NCBI GenBank assembly: GCA_947568835.1
Contig: OX387604.1
Coordinates: 25,201,076 to 25,265,075 of the forward strand
Origin: Protonemura montana
Taxonomy: Eukaryota; Arthropoda; Insecta; Plecoptera; Nemouridae
Reading direction: 5' to 3'
DNA length: 64,000 nucleotides
In this document: positions 1-10,931 of the stretch, in pieces
How positions within the stretch are numbered: position 1 is the first letter of the stretch
How the letters are laid out: each line of letters begins with the position of its first letter
The notes under the pieces: generated by a model
What the model saw: the letters and a program-made list of their open reading frames with translations, nothing else
The model's database searches: none
Told to the model about the DNA's origin: nothing
Position numbers and translations under genes: made by a program

Positions 1-1
1 A

Positions 2-1814
2 AACTTGTTTGATTTCGAAGAAGAAACCAATAGAAAATCCATTGCTCCTTCTTTACGTAGAAGAAATAGTCATCGTTCTTCCATGAAGCAGATTAGTTCC
101 ACTGAAGTAAATATTCTTCGTAATACATCGGGGGGATACATAAATCCTGCACTTGATACAGACATAGATGTGATTCCTGACTTGGATTACGTAGCCGCTA
201 TGAGTTGCCTACAGAAGCTAATGGAATGTTCTCGCCAGAGGGATGCAAAGAAAATAGATATGGCCCTCTTAAGCCAATGCCGTCGGTGGGATTCGGGTGA
301 AACAGAAGAAAAAGACGTCATATTTGAGAGCAAGGACATAAGCGGTGAAGGTTTGAGCGAACCCGAAAACCGTTGGGAAAAGCACGACTACGTAAACGTC
401 GGATTTCGTTCGTCAGAGACAGAGACTGAGTCGGGGAGCGATGGATACGACGGTGGGAACAGTGGCTCTGAAAGTGAGGGAGCTTCGTTTCATACAGCAG
501 TCTGCACTTCATCTATGAATGCTACTCGGCTGTCGATCAGTGTCGACGATGCCTGGCTAGGGCACGTTGATGCCACCGCAGTTGAATTCATGCGACTTGT
601 TTTCCTGTGTGTGGAGCCGCAAAGAAGAAACCATCTGAAACAATTGTTGCTAGCATTGAAAGTCGTGTCACCGTCAACCAAGAGTCTGGCCAAGGTGAGT
701 CATCGATCACTTACTTTTGCAACCAAGAGACTGATGGGCTAGGCTAGATGGAACATTTCTAAAAAAAATATGCTGCCCTGTTTTACTTTCTCAATTTCCC
801 CTGAAAAATGTCTCTTATTTTGGTGTTGAGTGTAACTGTTTTGCTCTGCTTGAACTGACTTGCGGTTCTAAAAAGGACCTAAGAAGTCTACGTTTTGTCA
901 GCGTTGGCACCGACATCCTCAGGAATGTCAGAGCAGCAGGTGTTCGCCGCTTTTTATAACAGAAGTTTCCTTCCTGGTGCTCGTTGCCAACCACTTTGCC
1001 AATCCTTCTCTAATTTTGTTAGGATCATAATTTTCCCCAAATATTTATGAGATTTTTCTCAATTTGCAGATTGTTGATGCCCTGGCTTTGACTTTGACTA
1101 CTAACTCATTAGGGGATGTCGATGAAGATCTCATGAAACGTCTTCTCAACTTCATGGTTGCCCACCAGAGTGTTTTATTTGATATACCACAAGGATTACT
1201 AGAGCAGATCGAGCACAGTGCAAACTTCTTGAAAAGGCAGCAAGCGCCAAGTACCATTTCTTTACCGTTCGTGCCATCCATACAAACCCTCCAGAGTAAA
1301 GGCAGCAAGAATGCTCCACAAAGCAATGCAAGCTTAGTCACTGGAATTCGAGCACGGCTACCAACCACTGAGCTTGGTGCAATTTCTGCTCAACGTCAAT
1401 TTGTTAAAGCAAGTACCATCTCACTCCCAGCAAGACTTTCTCGAAACAACAGCGAGGGACAGGTTGCCTATTGTACGCAAGTTTCAACGGAAGAATTTGA
1501 GCAACAAAAGTTGACAGTCTCGCAGATGGCTATAGCAGAATTACTGGAGCAGCTTCTGAGCGATTGCAAGATGAGTGTAAAAGAAAAGAAGAAACGGCTT
1601 AAAACAGTGAGTTGCTTTATTTACTGTTAAATTTATAACTTCTTAATATAGAAATGTCACTGCGTTCTGAGACATTATGTGTTTCTTAATTCTTTTCTAG
1701 TTCAAAGACTCGTATCCCCACATCTACTATCGCCGCTTCCCGATAGCAGAAAGAACCGAGAAGAAAAGATTGCTTCAGCCTGTCTTTACAAAATTCAAAA
1801 GCATGCGCATCTAG
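2..1814 (+). CDS. DEPDC1-like protein, 3' part (N-terminus outside window)
   Basis: Three exons are visible: 2-694, 1070-1606 and 1701-1814 (TAG stop). All join in phase 0, with donors GTGAGT and GTGAGT and acceptors TTTGCAG and TTCTAG. They give 447 residues, open at the left edge. The middle part (LLNFMVAHQSVLFDIPQGLL) resembles the RhoGAP-like region of DEPDC1A/B, and the end (ELLEQLL, then KEKKKRLKTF and SYPHIYYRRFP) matches the conserved C-terminal block of that family. The DEP domain itself should lie upstream and is not seen. Family knowledge: DEPDC1 proteins take part in cell-cycle and Rho signalling, and their GAP-like domain is thought to be inactive. The first visible stretch is acidic and Ser-rich and is probably a linker. 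The family is fairly sure; A versus B orthology is not resolved, and arthropods may have a single gene. Confidence 0.78.
830..930 (-). repeat. Decayed copy of the ribozyme-bearing foldback element
   Basis: This stretch lies in intron 1 of the DEPDC1-like gene. It matches the element at 58611-58804 over one arm (GGTTCTAAAAAGGACCTA) and over the 42-base ribozyme-like core, which here covers 885-926 on the minus strand. The second arm is missing and the core is degraded, so it is probably inactive. Confidence 0.65.
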
Positions 1815-2286
1815 TTTAACGATCTAAGTCTAAAGTCTTCCCTTTATCAAGCACCTCATAACATAGGTAATTTTTTTTTTGTTAGTTAGGTTATTTAGTG
1901 ACATTTGTTAATACTGCACAGAGTTTTATTAGATATTCTTCATTTCATAAGATAAAGAAGAGGGGGTTTGTCTATTCTAAATTTGCTAGCCATGCACTGT
2001 AAGCAGTGTGAAACTCGGGACTCTAAGCTAACAGCAGAGAGCTTCTGATGTGCAAAACTATCTCCTTTTTAGAGAATCTCCCTGAATTGCTAACTTGGTT
2101 TGACATACTGTGAGGAACGTCAATTAATTGAACCTTAGATCCTGCCGACAGGACCTAATAATGACAGCACGGAAGTGGAAAAATAATTGTATCTTTATTT
2201 AGCTTCCCTGACATTATGTCAATTGTATCAGTTTGGTGCTCAAATAGAGGATAGAAGGTAAATTTCCACGACTGACAAACAAACCT
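1815..2286. other. Spacer between DEPDC1-like gene and unknown gene
   Basis: AT-rich DNA after the DEPDC1-like stop. It should hold that gene's 3' UTR and possibly the start of the next gene. I see no clear AATAAA signal close to the stop and no coding stretch. Confidence 0.5.
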
Positions 2287-2319
2287 ATGAATGCCATAAA
2301 AAATATTTGGCTCTTCCAA
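2287..2319 (+). CDS. Possible first coding exon of the unknown gene
   Basis: ATG followed by ten codons (MNAIKNIWLFQ) and a GTTAGT donor in phase 0, which fits the phase-0 acceptor at 2659. The exon is short and its start context is unremarkable, so this is only one possible 5' end; another start upstream or in exon 2 is equally possible. Confidence 0.25.
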
Positions 2320-2487
2320 GTTAGTGCAAGTAACTTTACGTGCCATTTTTACAATTTATTTTACAACTTTATTTTACAACTTTTATTTTATTGTCACTTT
2401 TTAATTGTTCACACCATAAGCTCCTCAATTGTTTTTATTTGGGGCAGGTTTTTTAGTTCCTTCGTTAGTTTCCTGTCTGACGCGCCA

Positions 2488-2612
2488 ATTTTCTGTTGTA
2501 CATTTTATTTGGTGCTGGATAACTTTATTTGAGATGGCACATACTTCCCTTTCTCTTTACAATTTTCTGTTGTAACTTTATTTTATTTTTTGGTGCTGGA
2601 TAATTTTATTAT
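2488..2612. repeat. Two imperfect tandem copies in T-rich DNA
   Basis: The block CAATTTTCTGTTGTA followed by a TTTATTT run and GGTGCTGGATAA occurs at about 2488 and again at about 2560. It looks like a local duplication just upstream of the first secure exon of the unknown gene. Confidence 0.5.
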
Positions 2613-2658
2613 CACATATTACCTTTTCTCCCCCTTTACAAATTTGGCAATTTTGAAG

Positions 2659-4809
2659 TGGGTGGAAAATAATCAATCGGCTGATGCACCGAGAAATTCC
2701 CCTATCCTTCAATTCGTTTCTGCCATTGGTGAAATCAACTGGAACTTGAAGACTCAGCCTGGGCAACGTTTTGAAAGCAACAATGAACTGTGTCTAGGTG
2801 AGTTCTTTTTTATGAATTTTGTTTTTTTTTAGAAGTAAACAAAAATCTTGCTTAAATTTTGTTCATCTCTTGTGATTGAAGTGCCAGATGCATTACATTC
2901 TAAAAAACCACTATCAACAAGCCACCAAATCCTTGTTAATTACAAGGATCAGTTGCAATTTTCCTGGACACTGAACGTATTTTCAAATGCATTTATAGCC
3001 TACCTATTGTTCTGTTGTGTTTTAAATAACAGTCATATGCAAGTGGAGATTGGATTTGCATACTTAAACTAGAAAGGGTACTGATGTTTTATCAACTATA
3101 GTGCTCTTAATTCTGCCTGTGTACGCCACTCTTTAGTTGTGTCTTGGATTTTTATTTGTCGTTTGGTTTTGAAAGTTCATTCAGGCATTAGCTTCCGCAT
3201 AACTATGTTGAGTAATCTGGGTTCAGGTGACATGAGGAGTCACTGCTCTAGTGGTTCAGTCTGTTTGATGCTTCCATCAAAGATAGTCTAGTTTTATTCA
3301 ATTACATGCAAAACTAGCCTTGCATTATGGCTAGCCATTTTTTCAAGAAGATGGTGAGCTTAAAAGCAAAGTCGCTTGGTATCTTTGTTAAATTTTCACT
3401 TCTGTTTCTAGGAATATCTTTTTTGTTCCCCTAGATTCAGTAGAAGTGCGTTGAAATTGGTCAGACAGTTTTCAGTTTGCAACCTAGGGAGTACCTAAGT
3501 TTGGTGAAATAATATAGTTCATCTTGAGGGATAGTAGTAACAATTGCATCGCTTCTCTATGACTTTCTAATAAAACCACTTACTTTGTCTGAATCAGTGC
3601 CCGAGTAGAAAATGCAAAGAGGAATACAACATATTGGCGCACTACATACCAGTCCCAAGTACTTCTACTGCCAAAGTGGCTCTGTTTTACGGCAAGGACA
3701 GCACTCGTCCGGTACGTATTTAACTCATTACGCGAGATATCAAATTCTCTGCTTCATGGTTTACCTGGTTATCGGTTGTTTATGGCCAGACTGTTGTGAT
3801 TGTTGTACCGGAAAAGGGTCTTGTGTCTTGACATTTTGGCTCAAGTATGAAATATATTATGAATCTTGAGAATTGTGCTGCCATCTCTACGCTTCAACTG
3901 ACATGCATGAATTAAAATGATACTTTTACACACTAGGTCTCGGTAAAATTTTCTTACAAGTTGGCACTTGTTACTTTTACTTCGTGAATAATTATAGTTT
4001 TGCAACCTGTAGCAGATCGTACAAGTCAGAGATTACATTTTTGGATACTTGCGTACTCGTATTTCTGTGCGGTGTTGGTCAGCTGTAATTTTGGACTGTT
4101 CTTGAGAAGCTAAATTTTATTATGACTTAAGTTCACAAAACCACATTAAGGAATAGAAACTCGGGCACAGCCTGGGTGAAGATTGATTTGCGATAAGTAG
4201 CAATACTTTAACTTCATTTTAAGCAGAACTTACTACTGTCATTCCTTCTCTTATTGTTGCCTAGAGTATATTTGTAGCTGGGAGTTGTTTGCGATGGAGA
4301 AACTCATACTAATATAGAGTACCAAGTTGTGATAAACAATGAAAGAAAGAGGGAGCGCACGTTGCTGGAGGTGAAGATTGGTGTAGAGATTTGTGCACTC
4401 GTCGATTTTTTACGTTTCGGTATGTTGCCTTTGTCACTTGTTGGGGGATTTATGTCTTAGAGATATTAATAACCGATCATTCTCAAATATTTCTACCAGT
4501 GACAAAAGCAAATGTAAAAAATCTCAACAAAATCTCGAGTGCACCTCTTCACACCATTCTTTGTCGCTAGTGAGTTGGCTCATGTTGGTTGCTCTTTCCT
4601 TCTTCACTATAAAATTTACCCATACATATTGTTCTGTAAACCAAAATTTATTGACTGATTTTTTTTTTTTCTAAATGCAGGACTTGGAGTGTAATGTGTT
4701 TGATTTTGGCTGCGAACCCTCTGAGATTGCACCGCAGCCCCTTAAGGAGAAAATCATCTGTCGTCTCCGCAAATATTTCTGCCGATATCTTGACCACAAG
4801 TCTATATGA
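2659..4809 (+). CDS. Unrecognised spliced gene, four exons
   Basis: Exons 2659-2797, 2882-2976, 3598-3711 and 4681-4809 have good donors (GTGAGT, GTATTT, GTACGT, then GTGAGT just after the stop) and acceptors (GAAG, GAAG, TCAG, GCAG). Their phases fit at every junction (1, 0, 0). The product is about 158 residues: a first part with FVSAIGEINWNLK, a middle with KEEYNILAHYIPVP and VALFYGKDSTRP, and a basic Cys-containing tail PLKEKIICRLRKYFCRYLD. I see no signal peptide, membrane segment or known motif, and I do not recognise the family. The TGA stop lies one base upstream of a splice donor, so the 3' UTR is probably spliced to 5547-5670. The 5' end is uncertain. Consistent phase through four junctions is the main support. 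Confidence 0.5.
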
Positions 4810-4967
4810 GGTGAGTGCATTCAAATTGATTCCTGCTCTAAATTATTTTCGATTTTTTCACCAAATTTTCAATGGTCGACAATTCAGTTTTTCAGCTTGG
4901 TAAAGATAGATTCATCTGCCACATGTATGCCATTTTTGAGCGCTTCAACCATGACAAAATCCTAACA

Positions 4968-5190
4968 CATTCTCCAGCCATAACACCAGTGCTTGTGTAT
5001 CGATGACGACATTGTGATACATTCTCCGGCTATAGCGTCCATGCCAAGCCAGTGCTTCTGCATCGGCTATAGCGCCAATGCCAAGCCATGCTTGCGTATC
5101 GATGAAGACATTGCGACACATTCTCCGGATAAAGCGCCAATGCCAATCCAGTGCTAGTGTATCAATGCCATCATAAGCACACATTCAACG
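4968..5190. repeat. Imperfect minisatellite
   Basis: Repeated blocks containing ATTCTCCGG, then ATAGCGCCAATGCCAAGCC, GTGCTTG and GTATCGATGA with ACATTG. About three degenerate units lie in the intron after the last coding exon of the unknown gene. Minus-strand open frames here are a by-product of the repeat. Confidence 0.6.
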
Positions 5191-5546
5191 CTGCAGTGGG
5201 GTTTTGCAGCATTTGCAGGGCTTTTGAAAAGAGTACACATAAGATAGTTTTCGTATCTTGAATCTCATCTTTCTGAAGCTGAAAATTCGTAAAACGGGGT
5301 GTGTGTCTTAAAGATACCTTTTGAAAAAACATAAAAGTAAAAAGGCATTGTAGCACCTTGCCTTATTACAAGCTGTCAGTTTCAAAGGTAAAGAATTAAA
5401 TTGATCAAAAATAAAATTTCTGTTAGATTGTTTCTCCACTTCTCTTCGAATTTCATCCACTGCATTACTTCTATTATATTTGTGTGCTTTTAAATTATGA
5501 TTCACGGATGAAAATGAATGTAATATAAATTGGTGTCCTTTTACAG

Positions 5547-5670
5547 ACAAACATGGCACCAGGCACAGTACAGCATCATTCCGTTCTTCGCTCTGCTCTG
5601 CCTCGCGTTCGACAATTTCTGCAAGAAATTCCCCTCTTGCAAACACTACAGTCACCATTTCCACTGCTTA
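5547..5670 (+). other. Probable 3' UTR exon of the unknown gene
   Basis: Bounded by the acceptor CCTTTTACAG and the donor GTAAGTTTGG. In the gene model it follows the stop and is therefore non-coding. In another frame it is open throughout and joins in phase to a frame of exon 4681-4810 (see findings), so a second coding use is possible but unproven. Confidence 0.35.
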
Positions 5671-8101
5671 GTAAGTTTGGTTAGAGCTGCCTAATCATGT
5701 GTCGATTTATATCTGCTCTTACCACAACTTTATCCCTTAAAATTCTCAATTGGGATGGGACGTTATTTTACGCAAGTTACTAGATGAATTATAGTCTAAT
5801 ATCAATATCAGATAATTATCATATTACAATTATCAGAACTAAACAATCCAATGGGATACTAATTTCCAGGGGCTAGAATCTGAATTAATATATTTATTTT
5901 TTAGTTTGCATTGAAATTTTTATCTACACAATTAAACGTGTTATCTGAAGTATATAGTGAATATTTATAATAATAAATAATATTATTAATAATAATGAAA
6001 TAGTATATATATAAATAGTATATAGTGAAGTATAAATCTGAACCAGATTTATTCATAGCCTTTTTTTTAGATAGCTTTACTCGCTATTCAATTGTGCAGG
6101 TAATTTGGTGTTTCACCCTTTTAATGGAGACTGCAAATTTTAGTAATTTGCTTGTGCCCCACGCACTGACAGTAAAAAGTTGTGAAATGGATTTGATCTC
6201 TTTTGGTCAATAAAGAGAGTAGAAATGTTGGTATCCAAGCCGCATTCTGAAACCTACTTGATCTACTGGACCTCTAACAAAATCTAACTGGGTCTGGTCA
6301 GTAACATCTGCCAGATTTTCATTCGGAAACCATATGTAACAGTGAAAAAAGCTTTTGACACAACTAGATATTTTTTACCCAATAGTATTGAAATTAAAGA
6401 TGGCGGAATACGAGGAGTGGAAATAGTTTGCGCTTGAATATTTTAGTCAGTTGTGGAGAAAAATATCGCTTCCATAATGATACGTGATGCTAATGCATTG
6501 GGTGTAAAATTTAAATCCAATTTAAAAAAAAATTGCTCTCACTCTTTTAAATCTGAAAGAAAGGTTCTGAGCTCAGAAGTGTTTGCCCATTGATGTCATA
6601 ATCAAAAATAGCTGACAACTGCCCGATGGTATGAGTGTTTGCGTTCTGTTACTGGAAATTTTTGCTCCACTGGCCGTTTGCTGGAAGACTCCTGGGATCT
6701 AGTAGATTATGTAGGTTTCGGAATGCAATCCCGTCAACGATATTAAGAATTTCAATATTCTAGAGTTTGAAAAAAATAGTTGTTTATATTAGTTGAGTTA
6801 TATATAGTTTGCACTGTTTTGCTTTGAAAGTGAAGTAAATATAAATATTACTTGAAACTTATCAAAAAACAGTTAAAATTAGTTTCTAATCTAATTTGGA
6901 AATTTGAGAAACATTTAAATTTTCTGTGTGCTATCTGTATGTATATAATAAGCTGAGAATTATAAAAGTTTAGTTTTTTTTATTAAGTCTGCACTGTCCA
7001 TTTCCTTGGACTGGACTGAGCCAGTAACTCTAAAACCACTTAGTTCCGGGAAAACTGGAGAACATAGTCATCGTGGAAAAATGCGTTTTAGATAGCGCCA
7101 GCATTGTTTAATCTGAAGTCACATGTATCCAGGAAAATGCGTGGAAATGCTCTTCGGCCACTTAAATCTTCTGCCACGCGATAGGCCATGCCATACCAAA
7201 AATCCCTTCACATTGACAAGGAACAAATGGTTTTTTCTTGGTTTGGAATGCTCTTGAGCATTTTGGGACAGATTAACACTTATTTTTCATGTTTTTAAAT
7301 CAATGTTGAAAGCTAAAATACCCCACGACCATATTTCAATGGATTTTGTTGTTATGTACAGTTTTCTAATAATTTCATAAAAATTTAACTCTTGAAAATA
7401 ATGCAATTCTAAAATCATATGTGCCTTCGATAAAAATCAGTTCTCAGCTAATTATTTACAGGTAGCATAGGGTAGTATGGTCCAATGAAAGTAAGGTAAT
7501 ATCTATTGTATTCTGACAACCAAACCAATGTTTTTAAGTGAGATGACTGTCTAATACATTTTTGTTAATAGTTTTTTTGCCTCCTGTTTTTATCAAGATT
7601 ACTTAAAATGCTACAGTATTTATTATCAGTTTATTATCTGTTTATAAGCTTTATGTTATTTTCCTCTGATAATGGCCAGTAATTGGTAATTGTCTTTCTA
7701 TGATTGCATCACTAGCAATTAGTTCTTGATAAGCTAAAATGTGTGAACATGAAACATGCTTTCCTTTGTTGTCGCATAGCTTTTGAGTTGTACAGATTAA
7801 TAAATTCTGAAACTGTCAAAAAATTTTGCTTTGTTGTTCAATTTTTCGAATAATCCTATCCATTCCAAAATACCCCGCATATCCTTGAAATAGGCAATCC
7901 AGTGTATCACGGCTGAAAGTGATTATTCAGAATTAACCTGCATTTAACAAAATATCCAAATTGCATAATGATCTAAACCAAAACGAGAAAAGCAATCATC
8001 AATGGTATCAAGAATTCAAACTTTAAAGGGCCATTCATTAAAATATTTCTAGGGATTGCCGCGGGCAAGGTTCAATTACGTACTCTATAGACGCGTACAG
8101 G
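5671..8101. other. AT-rich stretch without recognisable gene
   Basis: It holds the rest of a possible 3' UTR, AT-rich runs (for example around 5940-6020) and the inverted-repeat element at 6242-6726. No open frame here looks coding. Confidence 0.55.
6242..6726. mobile_element. Candidate MITE with about 30-bp inverted ends
   Basis: The left end GCATTCTGAAACCTACTTGA and the reverse complement of the right end (GCATTCCGAAACCTACATAA) match closely and continue with ATCTACTGG versus ATCTACTAG. The interior of about 430 bp has no coding frame. I could not define a convincing target-site duplication. It is best read as a non-autonomous DNA transposon of unassigned family. Confidence 0.55.
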
Positions 8102-8145
8102 CAAACATTGGCGCAGTCCCACTAGCGCTCTCTCCGCAAAGCAAG
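8060..8145 (+). promoter_or_regulatory. Candidate Eps8 promoter and first leader exon
   Basis: A locally GC- and CpG-richer patch (CCGCGG, ACGCGT, GGCGCAG) in AT-rich surroundings ends in the strong donor GCAAG|GTAAGG at 8146. The next clear plus-strand gene is Eps8. The position of the transcription start is not determined. Confidence 0.35.
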
Positions 8146-8473
8146 GTAAGGCAGCATGTCAATTTATACCTGTAGACCTTTATCCCGAGTACTAGCGCTA
8201 GGCCATCGAAACTGGGTGTCGGTAATCTGAAACGTACACTATTGTGTAGACGTGGGTTGTGAAATATATCTATCAGAAACCACCTGTAAGAATCTGGATG
8301 GACAAATAGTTATCAACCACATAGCGAAGCTGTCGAATGTGCGCGACGTAATTTAGGAGGACGTATTTTATATGATTGATTCAGTGGTGATGTGAACAGT
8401 GCGTCTACAGCTCATATTGCTATCGGTGATTATCGTGCTTGTATTAAAACAACTAGTGGTTGTTTCTCGGCAG

Positions 8474-8527
8474 TTTTAATATCGGTGCTTTTTATTAAAT
8501 ATCATGGAGTCCAATCTATCTTGTTCT
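8474..8527 (+). other. Candidate alternative 5' exon with short reading frame
   Basis: The acceptor TCTCGGCAG is followed by an ATG at 8504 (MESNLSCS) and a GTGAGT donor at 8528. If it is spliced directly to the Eps8 exon at 10901, this frame ends after seven more codons. It would then be an upstream ORF and not an Eps8 N-terminus. Confidence 0.25.
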
Positions 8528-10900
8528 GTGAGTAGTTTATACATTATATTTTTAAGAAGTTTCATCTTTTTGAATGGGTGGCATAGATTGGTGGTTTGGG
8601 GAAACAAACCATCTGTAATTGTCACTAACATACTGCTACCTATACTAGTTTCAGGCATGGGTTAGTTGGCTTGTTCTTTAAATGGGTATTAGTTACGGTT
8701 TTTTGAGACTTTGACATTCCTTTTCTGGGTTGTTAAGCATGTGAGCTAATATTTTTTACATTTCTGCTTTCTATTCCGATCCTAATTATGATCTTTAAAA
8801 TTCACATAATGTCCACTCCGTCAAAAATATGTATTATGAGGTCCTCGCATTCCTGATTTGTCTTGATACTTAATGGGCGCGGTGCGGTCTCTGGGTCTCC
8901 CTTATTGGGCCTGCATTCCTACACTTCGCCTTGGCTTCATTTTATAAGGAATTACTTTAGTGTTTTGTTCCTGTCACGATCATCGCATTGTTTGACATAT
9001 TAATTTATTCAAAGTAATAATGATTATCCGTGCAATTAAGATTCATAATATGAAACGTCAGTAAAATATTAATGACAAAATCAGCGTAGGTAAACTGGCG
9101 GTTACATGCCATTGACCAAGGATTTGCAGCAAATTTACGAAAACACTGGGTGGAAATCATTCTTGGCCAATTTTCAACAATATCGATTTGATTTTGTAAT
9201 CAATCGTTCGGTCATCGAGGTATCACGGACTGGGTTCCCCCGGATATGCTATGCTATAACGTTGATGCGAATGCGACCTTGTTTAGCGATGACCTGCATA
9301 CCAGAGACCAGCAATCTCGTAGCGAGCTAGTATAGCTCTTTCGAATGCGCCTTGCCTCTATGTCCTCACGTTACCTTCTCCACAATGTGCCAATGCTTCA
9401 AGAAACCGTAAGCATTTTGAACACGTACCAGTCAATTTCTATCAATAATTACATGAAGCTTTTACGAGTGTTTCGACACGTTATGGAAAGAAAGTTTTTA
9501 AACCGAAAGGAATTGATCGCGTATCATATATTGGTCACAATAAAAATGTATTAAACGCTTTACGTGGTGAAGTCTTACTCATTCTGGTCATTGTATTAAA
9601 TCGTGATGTGCTTTGGTACAATCCAATACCTAAAGTTGTTTCAATCGTGATTATAGTGGAGCAGTAAGAGCCAAGTAGTGACACTCTGCATGGTAACAAG
9701 GCGAAGATTGTCTTGACTGGCAGCTGCGTTTCTGTATTCTCCTCATTTTCTAGCACTACAATCGACTTGTAAATGAGCCGATTATCCTTGAAAGTCTAGC
9801 TGGAATGTGCGAAAGGAAATATTATTTTTGACAAACAAATTAGGTGCTTCTCCACTCTCTTTTAGCTTATGCATACAGTTAGCTCAATCATTGCTTCTGT
9901 AGCTACGTCCAGCGTCGAATTTGTAACAATCAAATCAATAAATAAGGTCACCACTATACTTAGATAGCATTGTATCACTCATTTTATTTGCAAATCAACT
10001 TTTCTTCAAACTTCTATGACGCAGTTTTGAGTTGACGTATTCTTAATAATAACTGATCATAATCACTCTTATCAAAGAATTTATGAAAAGATAGATAGGA
10101 GCAGATTAAATTGCTTGCCTAGAGCATGCTCCTTATTGTGGTTATGATACGTAAATACTTGTGAGGAATTCAATCGATTTCGGCAACACCCTATCATCCC
10201 AGCTAGTCTCCTCTGCCTTATGATACGAGGTAGAACTTGGTAACTTTCTTCCTGCTTTACTAATGTTACAACTGATATTTTCTTTCTATTATTACATCTA
10301 TTTTCTTTTTGGTGGCTTCTAGATTTGATCTGAAACCTACTTCATCTAACAATGCCGGTTGTGGGGGAGCAGCCTATTGGCTACCACCAGTACTGGTTGG
10401 ATCAAAGGCTAGTTCTCTGTCTCTTCTTACATCTGTACTCACTATGTAATGTATACCCCATTTCACGCTAAGAAGTAGAATTGATTTCGACAAGGACCCA
10501 CCTGTATTACCATCTGCCTTAGCAATGGGTCTTCTTCGAAGATGCAATGCAAATACAATAATTACGCTCTCCATCTGGTGAAATTGAGATTAGATGCCAC
10601 TATCATGCCAACACATGTAAACACTCTTCAGTTCATTTGTTAAAATGCTGACTTGTCTGATCAAGGCTTCCTAATTTTTCCAAAACATGGCATGAGTGCT
10701 AGAAGGGGAAGAGTGACATTTTACCGGGGTCCCCTGGCACCCATGAAATACGTAACAAAAACCAAACATGCCTATCTTAAATTAATCATTGCTGAATTTC
10801 AAACTATCCTTGTCTATTTATTTTCTGTTTAATCGCTATGTCCTATCTTACGCTTGCACCATCACATAAGCAAATTAAAGGGTATATTTGGTTTTTACAG
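8528..10900. other. Stretch with no secure gene, probably Eps8 5' intron
   Basis: Mostly AT-rich. It includes a patch with several open frames at 9106-9756 and an ATG-containing frame near 10352 (MPVVGEQPIGYHQYW) with no clear splice link. Nothing here is firmly coding. Confidence 0.45.
9106..9756. other. Patch of short open frames of unknown origin
   Basis: Plus-strand frames at 9106-9330, 9345-9554 and 9448-9669 and a minus-strand frame at 9535-9756 are all open, and the base composition is less AT-rich than the surroundings. The first encodes a plausible-looking stretch (KDLQQIYENTGWKSFLANF). I recognise no family. It could be an unannotated exon, or decayed coding DNA from an old insertion. 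Confidence 0.2.
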
Positions 10901-10931
10901 TTCAAGTTACTCGCCTGGACCTAGTGACAGG

